Origin: Blasia pusilla
Taxonomy: Eukaryota; Marchantiophyta; Marchantiopsida; Blasiales
NCBI GenBank assembly: GCA_050084515.1
Contig: CM114271.1
Location: 32,860,001 to 32,924,000 of the forward strand
Length of the DNA: 64,000 nucleotides
Direction: 5' to 3'
Shown here: positions 32,958 through 44,201 of the stretch, piece after piece
Layout: the number at the start of each line of letters is the position of its first letter
How positions within the stretch are numbered: the stretch's first letter is position 1
The notes under the pieces: model-generated
What the model saw: only the letters and a program-made list of their open reading frames with translations
The model's database searches: none
Told to the model about the DNA's origin: nothing
Made by a program: the position numbers and the translations under genes

Positions 32958-33782
32958 GTGTTTTGTCTGGATGACATGGTTGAATTTGTTGCAATCCTTC
33001 TGCCACATTTGAAGGTATTCATTGTGATTGAAGGTATGCCCAGACATCCGCCATCGAATTTAGCAAAACAAATTAGGCGAGAAAACAAAATACGGCAGAG
33101 ATTGCCCACCGCACACATGAAAACTTTACAAAGGAGACCAAACTCGCCCTTTTGGTTTAATGCTAGCTGCTTCTTAGAACTTTGGAAGTCACTATGTAAT
33201 TCTTTCTTTGCAGATAGGCAATGTTGTGGTTTTTGCAGATCTATACGTTTAGGCATCTCCTCATGTGTGAAATTTAACAAAATTTCTACACATACTTATC
33301 CACCATATGCACTGGGCAACGCTTTTGTGTTGAAATACATTATACCAAAGCCAAGCTTCCACTACGAATGCAATAGGTGCAAAACTGGTAGTCACATGTA
33401 TGCTTTTAATGTTTATATGACACCTACTTATATGCATGACATTTTGTCTTGTAATCCCCTGTATTTACAGTTACTTTCGATTGTCGACTCCCGAGTTGGC
33501 ATAACATCTAAATATAACGGGTTCCATAATGGATTTTTCAGTGTGGATTCATTGTTGGATAGCCCTCTAGTACATTGGAATATGGTTACATATCAATGTG
33601 ATAATGAAACCGCTATCTATTGTCAGATAAGCATCATTATGCTAGTAAATATGCATGTGAATGCTCTTTTCAAGGACTATTTGACACTCATAGAACTACC
33701 GAGTCCCACTTGTGGACTCGTTATCTTGCCTTCACAATCAATAGACAAAATTTTGAAGGCATCTCATGAGAAAGGTTTGTAA
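32958..33782 (+). pseudogene. RepHel N-terminal region of Helitron B
   Basis: A 274-codon uninterrupted plus frame, the longest in the window. Near residue 130 it has YPPYALGNAFVLKYI, then PSFHYECNRCKTGSHMYAF, a possible Cys-x2-Cys zinc-binding site. It ends LPSPTCGLVILPSQSIDKIL, in the manner of the segment before the Rep domain in Helitron proteins (a Leu-Pro rich strand and an x-LPS/LP motif). The next frame begins 9 bases after its stop. Assignment rests mainly on position directly upstream of the Rep domain. Confidence 0.55.
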
Positions 33783-33790
33783 CCCATACT

Positions 33791-34614
33791 ATGAACATAG
33801 ATCCATACAGGGAATTAAATATCATTCAGGATGTTCAGTATTCAATTCATATAAGGAAAAAAAAATCAGGGGATATTTTTTACAGTGGTAGTATGTACCG
33901 TAGACAATGCTCATCACTACGCACTAGCCTTATTACACGGTTCACTGGTTTATCTGAGGATAGCGGACTGACTCTCAAGACAAGCATGTTTCCTTTTTTA
34001 TTTCCTTACTTGCGTGGCTTCTACAAAGGCGGAGTTTCCTTTGCAGAGTAATTTAAGAGTAGAGCTAATCAACTATTTATGTCTTTACCCTATATAAACC
34101 ATACATGCTTTTGATGTATAAATTCAAGCAGTCCATTGTTGTTGCAACATCAACTAGATCTTGTATTTTGAACCAAAAAATGGACACATTGCGTATTGCT
34201 AATCCATACATGTCCGAGGATGAACTACATGAAAGCCTAGCAAAGCATTCAATTAGTCCACAAATTTTAGGTAGTCCAGGTTGGCACAGTCGCCACTTGA
34301 AGGACCTCAAGGCAATGGTCAATAAGTGGGGCACGCCTAATTTTTTCCTAGCGTTAACATCTGATGAAATTTCAGACATAAGGTGGCATGTATTTTCCCA
34401 TCTTGAATCACTACCAATCAAAATGAACCCTCTGTTCATATGGAAGGATGTGCTAGTAGAGTGTGCAGTTTTATTTCATGTTAGGTTGCTTTCTTTTCTA
34501 AAATCTGCCATTTTTTATGGGCCAAAATTTTGGGTGAAGTCTTGCATTATGTAATCAGATATGAACTACAAGGTCGTGGTAGTCTGCACAGCCACATTAT
34601 TCTTTGGTGTAGAT
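33791..34614 (+). pseudogene. Rep (HUH nuclease) domain of Helitron B, broken
   Basis: Rep nicks and joins single-stranded DNA in rolling-circle transposition. The pieces in order are MFPFLFPYLRGFYKGG (33.99 kb), which matches the fP.LFP.G.G opening of the Helitron helicase-like N domain; then LPYIN near 34.09 kb; then 34105-34554 with GSPGWHSRHLKDLKAMVNKW and FFLALTSDEISDIRW, which match the conserved GS..Y....D..A...G.P..F.T.S..E..W pattern; and the catalytic motif YELQGRGSLHSHIILW at 34560-34607, with HSH as the HUH metal site. At least three frame changes and a stop after WCR break it. Confidence 0.85.
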
Positions 34615-35175
34615 GAAGGGCCCGACCCTCTTTTTCCAAAGGGGGGGGGGTTATTGGAGAACCCCAGAAGTACCAGTAAGGGGGAAGATCTCCGAGAGTG
34701 CTTGGAACCCAAACCCCACTTTGGGCGCCGCGGGGTGGCTCAAGGGCATGGAACGGAACGCGAGTTTGGGGGTTGGGTTGGAAAACCTGTACCAAATCCA
34801 TTGAGGCGATTTTAGACATTCCTTTTGGATTCCACTCCGCGACTCAATTACTTGGGTCTCGGTTTGGAACTCACCTGAGGGCCGTTGAACAGTTGGGATT
34901 GCTAGGTGCGCAAGTGCCGTTTCAGATCCTTGGACTAACCAGAAAGTCTGTTCCAAGTCTTGAAGGACTTGCCATGTTTTGGAAACTAGGAACTAAGGAA
35001 GGTTGAGCTTGATGAGACGCCAAGTTGAGGACTCGGTGGGTTGGAACGCTGGTTGGCCCATACCCGACTAACGAGAGTGCGTGTTTGGATGCAAATTGGC
35101 GAAGAGTTCGTGACCTACTGAACGTACGCTTCCGCAACACTAAAGATTGACGTTCAAGGAGAGTAGGGGCGCGAC
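34615..35175. other. GC-rich insertion in Helitron B
   Basis: About 560 bases with a much higher G+C content, a G9 run at 34642 and overlapping open frames on both strands (plus 34698-35006; minus 34956-34651). It replaces the segment found in copy C between the HUH motif and the LGLEGL block. No domain is recognised. It ends near ggggcgcgacacc. It is likely an insertion with local deletion; source unknown. Confidence 0.55.
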
Positions 35176-35951
35176 ACCTTGGTACACTAAATATTGATAT
35201 AGAGACTACATTACACCTTGGATTAGAAGGTTTAGAAGATATACAATTAAAATTAGTATCCGGCGCAGTGTTGAATAGATTTCTATGTTCAACAGAAGGA
35301 ATACTTGCATCTTTGCAAATTCCAATTATAAGTCGTTATGATTCAGTTACTTATATAGACTCCAGACCACCTTCTAGAAGAACATCTTTGTATAAAAAGT
35401 CTTCATTAGTTTGTATACATCATGTCCAAATTAACTGCCATTGGCTAGGTATATTGTCACAGATAATATTCATAGAATATTGGCAAAACTATAATATAGT
35501 CAAGGATGAGAAAATCCAGATGTGATTTCATTGGTATAGTTTTTGTTGGTAATTTTGTATGTAAATCATCAAAACTGATGCGCTTTACATAGTACATTCC
35601 CATTCACCATTTAGATGAATTTGTCTACAACTTGCTTCTTTCTGTGGTATTGTTTAGATATAAATCAGCTGGTAACAAACACTAGACTTATTTACATGAA
35701 TGCATTCATAGACTTCTAATAGTTTCTATTGATGATATCCATGATCTAATTAGTACTTATGCAACCAAAAATATATGGAGAGTTATACAAGCTATAGGAA
35801 CCATCTCCAAATTGGATCTTTTACTTCACGAAGCTTTATAGACACAATCAGGTTTGTTTCAAACTAATGGATATGCATCATTATGTCAATATTATAAAGT
35901 AGTTTCTGTCAGTAAATCAATTGATACATTTAGTCCATCGGTTTGCTTTGT
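35176..35951 (+). pseudogene. RepHel mid-region of Helitron B
   Basis: Blocks: TLHLGLEGLEDIQLKLVSG (matches THLGLEGLDEIQINFVF in copy C), STEGILASLQIPIISRYDSV, SRPPSRRTSLYKKSSLVCIH, FIEYWQNYN, GNFVCKSSKLMRF and LLSVVLFR. The latter four match copy A at 6103-5792. The reading stops at 35951, where the gypsy LTR starts. Several stops and frame changes. Confidence 0.8.
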
Positions 35952-36568
35952 TGTCGTGCGATACATATCGCTACACAACATACATTGCTGGTCACATCTA
36001 GACCACACAACACCGATCTTCCCCACACACGGGTCGATCCACACATGTACAAAAATCAACTCATACATATACATGGAGATCACAAAACAAAAATAAAGAG
36101 CAGTAAAAATGGCACACCTGGCCTAAAACTCCACTCCTCAATCGACATCGGCATATCGAGTCTCGTCCACCTTGTGCTCTCAAGGAATCCGGACGCTAGC
36201 ATCCTAGTCCTATCTCACACACATACAAGAGAGATGCTCCAACGGCCCAACATGAGAAAGATGGCTTAGGAAAGCCATTTTCCTCTATTATATAGGGTTG
36301 ACAAGAGCCAAAAGGCTCTTCCCCTAAAAATAGCCCTCCCCTTGGTAACCTACGCACACAGGTTACCAAGGGCGGGTGACTTGGTCAACAAGTCATCCGG
36401 TTGTGGAAGACCTAAACATGAAAGTTATTAAAAACGACGCTCCTGACACCATGAACCTATCCTCAACCTCATCCGACATAGTGGGACAAAGTTACACTCA
36501 AGATAGTCCGTTGGCTCCTACGCCCTATCCAAGATAGATCTCAGCCCATCAGCTACTCAGACGTGACA
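35952..36568 (-). repeat. Gypsy LTR, complete (3' LTR)
   Basis: 617 bases, TG...CA. On the plus strand it begins TGTCGTGCG and ends ACGTGACA. Bases 36089-36568 match 42437-42917 at the other end. Bases 35952-36088 are absent from that end but are repeated at 36571-36707. Confidence 0.85.
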
Positions 36569-36570
36569 GC

Positions 36571-36707
36571 TGTTGTGCGCATACATATCGCTACACAACA
36601 TACATCGCTGATCACATCTACACCACACAACATCGATCTTCCCCACACACGGGTCGATCCACACATATACAAAAATCAACTCATACATATACATGGAGAT
36701 CACACAA
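36571..36707 (-). repeat. Extra copy of the LTR terminal segment
   Basis: 137 bases matching 35952-36088 at about 93% by eye. It abuts the complete LTR with only gc between them, so the join reads gtgaca-gc-tgttgt, an LTR-LTR junction. No polypurine tract separates LTR and coding region here. Confidence 0.85.
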
Positions 36708-36927
36708 TCGCCTCCCTAGCTGGCAGTTGGATCCCCCCAACTCCACATAGAAAATATCACATCTCTATGACATGACCTACTACCCTATACACATCTCGGA
36801 CATATCCATCGTCCCGTGGGAACCATATCAAGAGGGGGGGTCAGACATGACATATGTCACCCTCGAGAACAACCATCACATACCAACATGGTGGCTGCAC
36901 CCCTCGCAGATCCGCACAACATACACC

Positions 36928-38120
36928 TCAAGCCTGCAGGTACCATTGCCAAGCTGGATCCACCGTCTCATCTATGTTCGAAAGATGACATGTCGCACAG
37001 TTGCGCACATGATCCTTCCAAACCATACCATCCTGTCCCTCCAACATAAGGACTCCGGTTGGTAATACCTCGCGCACACGTAGGATCGTGCGCCCTACAG
37101 TGACATCTAGCGTCGTGGGTGCCATCTGCTGTAAATACACGTAATCTCTAGGATGAAACCTCCTAAGCCCTGGACGAGAACCTCCTCCACGAATGGTCGT
37201 GTACCTCAATGTATCTCTATGTTGGGCAATAGCTAAGTTCTCAAAGGCCATAGGCATAACTCTACGAAAAACCTCCGCCCTCTGAGAACATGCTTGTCAA
37301 GATCTAACATCTCCGCCATGTCACGTCGAATCGCTGCAGGTAAATCTGGCTCTCTCCCAAAGAGCAAAAAGTACGGTGAAAATGAAGCAAAAAATGCCTG
37401 CCGACTAAAGCGATAACCCATAGCCAACCATGGCAACTGTAGGTCCCACTCCCTCAACTGTCCTCGTTGCAAGCCATACTTGCGCAATCCTCTCTTCACC
37501 GTTTGTACCACTCTCTCCACCAACCCATCCACCTCAGGATGATCTCTGGACATGGTGCGGTGATCTATCAGCGCCTAATCACACAAGGCTTGAAACTCTC
37601 CCCTGAACTCGGTACCTTGGTCAGTCAACACCTCCGCATATGCACCAAAGTGACTAAGCACACCATCTAGAAATGCATAAGCCGTTCCCTTGCTCGTCTT
37701 GTCTGGTAGTGCCACCAACTCTATCCACTTGGAGAAATACTCCACCATGACCAACACGTACCTATGATGACGCCCCGTCAATGGCAAAAGTCCCGCAAAG
37801 TCTAAACTCCACCGATAATCTAAACCCATAATCGGCAAAGGATGTAACTGCGCAATGGGAGCATCGAAGGATGCTCCCACTCTGTCACATACCATATATC
37901 TGGCCACAAACAGCTGTATCCCAGTATGCATGTCGTGGCACCAATACAGAACCTGGAGTAAGTTGTAAGTACGCTTTACTCCAAAATGTCCCAACTCCTT
38001 ATGGGCATGTCGTAGTACACGTGCTCGTTGGGAAGGATGAGGTACCACTCGTATCCTACCATCTCCCCATACCCAATAAATGTGAGTCCCCTCCCACCTG
38101 AACCTCCTGGCTCTCTATAG
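36928..38120 (-). pseudogene. Gypsy integrase
   Basis: Inserts the cDNA into host DNA. Minus frames 38048-37575 and 37553-37233 are the same frame, separated by one TAG; 37257-36928 is shifted. The H2C2-type zinc region (HKELGHFGVKRTYNLL...ARYMVCDRV) has one Cys replaced by Tyr. The catalytic core shows WSLDFAG (first Asp), LTDQGTEF (second Asp) and HPEVDGLVERVV (Glu). The C-terminal part has FHPRDYVYLQ, TLDVTVGRTILRVREV and a DHVRNCATCHLSNID tail. The stop lies between the second Asp and the Glu, so no full protein can be made. Confidence 0.9.
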
Positions 38121-38288
38121 GATCCGATCCCGCTCCCTTTCACTTATTGTACTCACTATGACGCCAGTGCGCAAGAACTCCATAACCTCCACGTCGTCAT
38201 GGATATCACGACCACTTGTCACCTCCTCACTAACCTCCGGATCGAAAGACTCATCATCCAACCCCACCATTGGAGTCATCACCTGTGG

Positions 38289-39760
38289 CTAACCTGCCAT
38301 AGTCAACCAACAAAGATAGGCAGATGCATGCCAACCGGGCACCATCTCCTCATCACTCTCTCCGTGCCATCGAGCTACTGTGTCGTCTCTCTGACTCGGA
38401 CATGGGTTACGACTCAACCCATCCGCATCTTGGTTCAGCCGACCTAGCCTATGAACCACCTCAAACTTACACTCCTGTAGTAATAGAGCCCACCTAGCAA
38501 GCTTTCCTGTGAGCTTGTCGGACTCCATCAACCACCTCAACGGCTGATGATCAGTGATAAGTGTGAAAGGGTTGTCGAATAAATAGCACCTGAAATATGC
38601 CACGTCCCACACTGTAGCCAAGCACTCTCCCTCGTAGGAGCTCTACTTTGCCTCTGCAATGTTGTTCGATCGGCTCGCGTAAGCCACAACGAACTCCCTC
38701 TCCTCGTCATCCCTCTGAGTAAGCACTGCTCCTAGACCCAACATGCTCCAATCCGTATGTAACTGGAATGGGCGACCCCTAACCGGTCTTTGTAACATGG
38801 ATGAGGACGTCAACATGTCCTTGAGCTCCTGAAATGCTCGCTCATGATCATCTCCCCACAACCAAACCTATTCAAGTCTCGTCAATAAGGTGAAAGACTT
38901 TGCGATCGCACTAAACCCTTGACATACCGGCGATATAAGTTTGCCAGTCCAAGAAATGCTCGGACTCAACTTACATCTAGAGGGCATGGAATCTGCGCAA
39001 TAGCCTCTATCTTTTTCTGCTGAATGCCTAACCCACTCGCGTATATGGTGTGTCCCAAGTACTCAATCTGCTCCTGAAAGAATCTGCACTTGCTTGGATG
39101 TAACTTCAGTTCATGTAACTGCAATCGCCGAAACACCTCCTCCAAGTGTCGCTCATGCTCCTCAACCATGGATCTGAAGATAAGAATATCATCTATGTAA
39201 CATCGTACAAAATCCAAGCTATCCAGAATCCTATCCATCACTTTGTGAAACTCTACAGGCGCGTTCTTCAACCCAAATGGTAAGAACCGCCACTGATACA
39301 AGCAATCTCTCCCGAACCAATCTATCCCCCATAATGATGTCTTCTCCCCGTCCTCCAACCTGATAGGAAGCTGATGATAGCCAGCACGGAGATCTAAAGT
39401 ACTGAAGATCTTTGCATGCCCTACCGCATCAAAGATCTCCTCAGGAATAGGCATGACGTACCGATCTGACCTCGTCTGTCGGTTGATAGGACGGTAATAT
39501 CCACACATCTGCCTATCCATCCAATTTCCATACATATCCTTCTTCGTCGGCATGATTGTGGCAGATGCATACTCCCCATGTGATAACTCCACAAGTCCTG
39601 CCTCCAACAAGTCCTGACTCCTACTCTGAATCAAGGCTCGCTCCATATCAGAATACTTGTAGGGTCGACGAAAGATCGGCGTATCACTAGCCAACCTCAA
39701 TCCGTATACCGGGACCCTTCAACCTACCCAAGTCTCTCATACTGAAGGCAAAGTAAATGA
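38289..39760 (-). pseudogene. Gypsy reverse transcriptase and RNase H
   Basis: The minus frame 39700-38966 is an open 244-codon RT core: FRRPYKYSDMERALIQ, FSTLDLRAGYHQLPI, FLPFGLKNAPVEFHKVMD and the catalytic CYIDDILIF (YxDD). RNase H follows at 38861-38289 with LHTDWSMLGLGAVLTQ (Asp), YEGEC (Glu) and LITDHQPLRWLM. It is broken by one TAG at 38645-38643, just before YEGEC, and by a frame change after the RT core. Upstream, FAFSMRDLGRLKGPG is visible near 39760-39700. Confidence 0.93.
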
Positions 39761-39884
39761 CATGCCCTCTCATAAACCCTTAAACTCGCCGTTGCTCTCC
39801 TCCTATCAACTTGAGACCTATCACAAGCTCCCAAGTCTCCATCGTGACCTCACTAGGAGAGGATGCAACCTCCGGCTTTGGTTG

Positions 39885-41264
39885 CTATGTAGCAACCCTA
39901 GCCACCTCCGCAATAGCCACTCTACTTTGACCTCCTACACCATGCTCTGCATCCGAAAAATGAACATGTGCTACTCTAGCCGCCTTCGCACTCTCTGCTC
40001 GAACGACGCCTCTCGCAGCACCCCGAGTCACCACTGCAGCTGACTCAACCAGGGATGCACTACACATAAATCCCATATTGGCGAGATCTTCACCTGAGTC
40101 ATGGTAACAGGTAGAAGGTGGAATCACACTAGCTGCTCGCAACTCCGTGCCTTCCCTAAGCTCCATCATCATCATGGCAGCAATCCTCTGCTCCAACTGT
40201 TCGATGCGTGAGAGAAGTGTCGGCTCTAGTGCTTCTGCTCCATCTCCTCTGGCAGGTGGTAGTCCTCTACCACCACGTCCAGGAATGACTCCCCGACCTC
40301 CTCTAGGACGACCGCCCCCAGGCCCTCGGCCTACCTCTGGACGTGCCCTTTGGCGAAGGTCAAAACATCTATCCATAGTGTGACCATATCTATGCCAATA
40401 GTCACATTGGTGCTGTGGTGGGGCCATCCTCTGTGGCTCCTGAGCAATCGGAGGCGTTGGTGGTCCTCTCCCATGCTGTGGGCAGACTCTCTGCCTATGG
40501 GCTCCTCCACACGTCCAACAAGACCACATCGGTCCCTGCTGGGTAACATATGTAGGTACGAGTCGTTGCCTCATAGGCTCACGGTACCTCAAATACCACC
40601 TTCAATGTGGGCGGTGTTGTGTGAATCAGGACCGCATCTCGGACACTCTTCCGTAGTTCTCGGTCCTAAACCCCGTACCAATACTGGACTGATTGCGCCT
40701 CTGTCACTCCATACGTAGCAATGATCAGCCTCCTCATGCGTGTAAATGCCTCTCTCAGACTCTCACCCGATCGTCGCTGAAAATCCTATAGACTCTTCAG
40801 CTTGTCGGTGCGTACGCCCTGGTAACTCCTCCCCAACTCTCGGAAGAACTCCACTGTGGGGATGAAGCTGGGTGGCCCTCTACCACCAGAGGTCTCTGCC
40901 ACATTGCCTGTCTCACTGCCCTCCTCTCCATCTAGTCATCGGGCTGATGGTGTGGGTCTCTCTCCTCTCACAATCCCATCATATGCCTCGCGACTTCTAG
41001 TGGACACATACCCGGAGCCCAATACATCCTCCAGGCATCGATCTCTATTGAATATAGTGATCAAAACTCCATGTAGTAATCCATCGCAGGACCCTCCAAG
41101 TGCTGGAACAACCCCTTCCATGCCATGAAAGGGTTGAACCGTGCCGGGGTCCATATCTCCTGGAAGTCGCACCACGTATCGAACTTATGGATAAAATCAT
41201 CTAAGTAGATGGTGCCCACTGCACCCGAGAAACAACGCATGCCTCGATGGCCCATGTCGTCCAT
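39885..41264 (-). pseudogene. Gypsy gag
   Basis: Capsid and nucleocapsid protein. The minus piece 41264-41061 has the capsid start (VGTIYLDDFIHKFDTWCDF, HLEGPAMDYYMEF). The middle (about 40860-40600) is in shifted frames with FRELGRSYQGVRTD and GESLREAFTRMRRLIIATYG. The piece 40592-39885 is a 235-codon frame with a zinc knuckle CWTCGGAHRQRVC (one residue shorter than C-x2-C-x4-H-x4-C) and a second, CDYWHRYGHTMDRC, in which the second Cys is Trp. A Gly/Arg/Pro-rich linker follows. A related gag start is at 14120-14560. Confidence 0.85.
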
Positions 41265-42436
41265 CTCCTTCTAAGTACTACTGTCTCTGTCTACGATCTC
41301 GTCACCAGACCCAGTGTCTAGTGATGACAATCCAACCACGGATGGATGTCGAGGTAACTCCTCATTGGTAACCCCTCAGTGTCTCACTCCTCTTTGTGTC
41401 ACACCACTACTACTGCTTGCACTACCTCGTTCTTCCGAAACCTGGAAGAACGCCGTGATGACAAACCCTGTCTCACCCGCTTAAGCACTCAGACTCACCG
41501 AGAGTCTCCCACACGCCTCACTAGCTCACCTATGCTAACATCAATCCCGTGATGACATACCCGGCCTCATGTACACTCAACACTCAGGCTCACCATGAGC
41601 CTCCCAACTGACTCACCTAACCTAGCGACACTCTCTCGGGTCATACACGCGACCCCTACTCAGCAACCGCCGTATATCCACCAACATGCTACACATGAAC
41701 AAAATCTACACTCGTCACCATTACCGCACCCACCTAGCACCAGCTACTACCCGATACCCAGCACTCTCAATCACACACGACAAGTGCGGGAAAAGGGACT
41801 CGAATGGGTAACTTGATCACTCCCTCCAACCTGCTGCACCGGCAACATGCACTCCCCCAGGTGACACGACAACCTCTGCAACACAACACTCTCCTCTACC
41901 AACACGTCGATCCTCCCGTCAATAGATGCGGACAACCCGTCGGCATCATGCGCACTGCCCCTCCATCGTCAACTCTCGCAACGCCCTGTCGTGCCCAAAA
42001 ACATCATGTCACGCAAACCTCTCCGTCCATTCCCACACGCGGCATGTAACCTGACTCACCCTAGTCGGATCCTAACCATGTCTTCCCTTCCGACTACGTC
42101 CGACTTTACCACGTCTCTCCCGCCAACTATGACACCATGTCGAACTGCGCTGCCACATTCAGCCCCTGCAACTCCACCACATCCACTCGCACTTGGTAGC
42201 CTTGTCACCACGATGACAAGGCTACCAGGGGGGGGGCGCTCCCTACTATTGTCCCCAATCAATCCGCACCAGCAAAATTTGAGAAAAATGGACAGCGCTT
42301 CCGCCCACGGCCTTCCGAACATAAAATTGACAAATACGACGCCAACCAACGTCTCCACGGGCTCCCGACCAAGGCAACTCGCTTGCCTACCTGCAAACAA
42401 CGAATTCCCACTAGCCCCTTGACATCTTTCTCATGT
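41265..42436. other. Gypsy leader region between 5' LTR part and gag
   Basis: About 1.17 kb, C-rich on the plus strand, with open frames (plus 41991-42422; minus 42400-42056) that look like compositional chance. A tRNA-like primer binding site was not found beside the LTR part, as expected if the LTR end is rearranged. A C/G run lies near 42230 beside an accaaggctacca-type inverted repeat (tggtagccttgtca / tgacaaggctacca). Confidence 0.5.
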
Positions 42437-42917
42437 AAAAATAAAGAGTAGTCAAAATGGCACACCCGGCCTAAAACTCCACTCCTCAATCTACATCGGC
42501 ATATCGAGTCTCCTCCACCCTGTGCTATCAAGGAATTATGACGCTAGCATCCTAGTCCTATCTCACACACATACAAGAGAGGTGTTCCAACGGCCCAACA
42601 TGAGAAAGATGGCTTAGGAAAGCCATTTTCCTCTCTTATATAGGGTTAGGAAGAGCCAAAAGGCTCTTCCGCTAAAAATAGCCCACTCCTTGGTAACCCT
42701 ACGCGCACAGGTTACCAAGGGTGGGTGACTTGGTCAACAAGTCATCCGGTTGTGGAAGACCTCAACATGAAAGTTATCAGAAACGACGTTCCTGACATAA
42801 TCAACCTATCCTCAACCTCATCCGACATAGTGAGACAAAGTTACACTCAAGATAGTCCGTTGGCTCTTACGCCCTATCTACGATAGATCTCAGCCTATCA
42901 GCTACTCAGATGTGATA
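42437..42917 (-). repeat. Gypsy LTR, partial (5' LTR)
   Basis: 481 bases matching 36089-36568. The plus-strand end reads gatgtgata where the other copy has gacgtgaca, so the final CA has mutated to TA. The 137-base terminal segment expected on its left is absent. Confidence 0.85.
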
Positions 42918-44153
42918 TTCTTCCTTTTGTTTAGGAAACCACATCTTGGTCTACACTTGATAAGTGGAGCACTTGGAACAGGAAAGTCTTACTTCACGGC
43001 AGATTTCTGGAAAAAGAGAGGATTGACAATTACGCTAGTTACAACGATAGGGGTTGTTGCAGTGAGGCTTAATCCTCTCGCTACTACTCTACACTCAGCA
43101 TTCAATATTCTAGTAAAGGGTGATTTGCCATATCTATCATCCACTTTTGATACCTTTCTTCGCATTAAGTCCACACATATTATAATTATTGATGAATGCT
43201 CAATGATGATACCGAAGTTGCCACAAATAGTAGCAATACGTCTAAATGATGTATCGCCCACGTCTAGTCTAAACCCATTTGAGACCAAAGTAGTCATCGT
43301 CCTTGGAGACCTATGTCAACTTCCACCAGTTTGTAGTCACTCTTCTGTCAATTGCTACAAAAGATGCCACATATCATCATCTCCATTATGGGGCATTGTT
43401 ACAAAGTATGATTTGACAACACCATGAGGCATGCTTCGAGTTATGATGTTACATTTGTATATTCCTGAACAACATCCGTAATAGGCTACCCTCATAAGTT
43501 AATAAAGATTTTTGATTGAATGAATGCATAGTAACATCAAATCAAGCCTTAAATCTTATTAATGAGGAGACTATAGTGATATGCTCATAGAGGGTGGACG
43601 TTAAGTTGTTTAACGGTATATGTTGAAGGCATTTTTTTTGGGAGGCTAGTATTATTTATGTTTCAGTGGATTCTGATGCTTCTGATATAGCCATTATACA
43701 ACATTGACTTGATGAAGATATTTTCCATCAGATCCCTTTTTTGGCAATAGGATGTGAGGTGGTATTAACAACAAATCTAAGTGTTAGTATTGAAGCTGCA
43801 AATGGATGCATTGGTGTTGTTAAAGAGATTTTGTTGCATAGTGGCACTATCATGAGTATTGTTCCAATGGAAATTTGGTAAAAGTAAATAGATCAGTTTT
43901 TTAGTTTATGTATACAAAGGACATAGCACGATTCTATAAAAGGACATTCCCAACTATGCTACCTTATGCAATTACAGCACATAAGTCGCAAGGGAGCATA
44001 ATTATTGGCAGGTGCCTTGTAGTGTTGAAAAGTGCATTCACATATAGATTAACATATGTTATGCTATCAAGAGTTTCGTGCAAGGCTAACATGAGAATTT
44101 TAGGAAAGCTAGCACCAACTGGTTTTTTAGTTCATGGTCAACTCTCTAATTAA
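42918..44153 (+). pseudogene. Pif1-like helicase of Helitron B
   Basis: C-terminal helicase half of RepHel. The plus frame 42912-43427 begins at the gypsy junction and contains an intact Walker A (LISGALGTGKSYF), IIIIDECSMM (Walker B) and VIVLGDLCQLPPVC. A broken stretch follows to 43900, with FHQIPFLAIGCEVVLTTNLS as the 2B-like block. Then 43908-44153 has LPYAITAHKSQGSIIIGRC and YVMLSRVS (motifs V and VI region). Stops between 43428 and 43900 inactivate it. Copy A shows the same blocks with a dead Walker A. Confidence 0.93.
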
Positions 44154-44201
44154 CTTCTTTGAAAAACAACATAACTACACTTTTCCGTTTCCAGATTTTA
44201 G

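Larger units (their letters stand above)
35952..42917 (-). mobile_element. Ty3/gypsy LTR retrotransposon nested in Helitron B
   Basis: On the minus strand: 5' LTR part (42917-42437), leader, gag (41264-39885), reverse transcriptase and RNase H (39760-38289), integrase (to 36928), then 3' LTR (36568-35952). The RT-RH-INT order identifies Ty3/gypsy. Both LTR parts are roughly 95% alike by eye, so insertion is fairly old. Stops and frameshifts occur in gag, RNase H and integrase, and no protease domain is seen. LTR segments are rearranged. No matching target duplication (tttgt left, ttctt right). Confidence 0.9.

Noticed and set aside
40095-40112. Asp-Ser-Gly in the gag-linked frame (CYHDSGEDL) as a retroviral-type protease active site.
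   Set aside because: The flanking residues lack the hydrophobic pattern and the second-flap features of the protease; a lone triplet is not enough.
42056-42422. Plus 143-codon and minus 114-codon ORFs in the gypsy leader.
   Set aside because: They lie between LTR and gag, are Pro/Thr/Ser-rich as expected from C-rich DNA, and match no retrotransposon protein.
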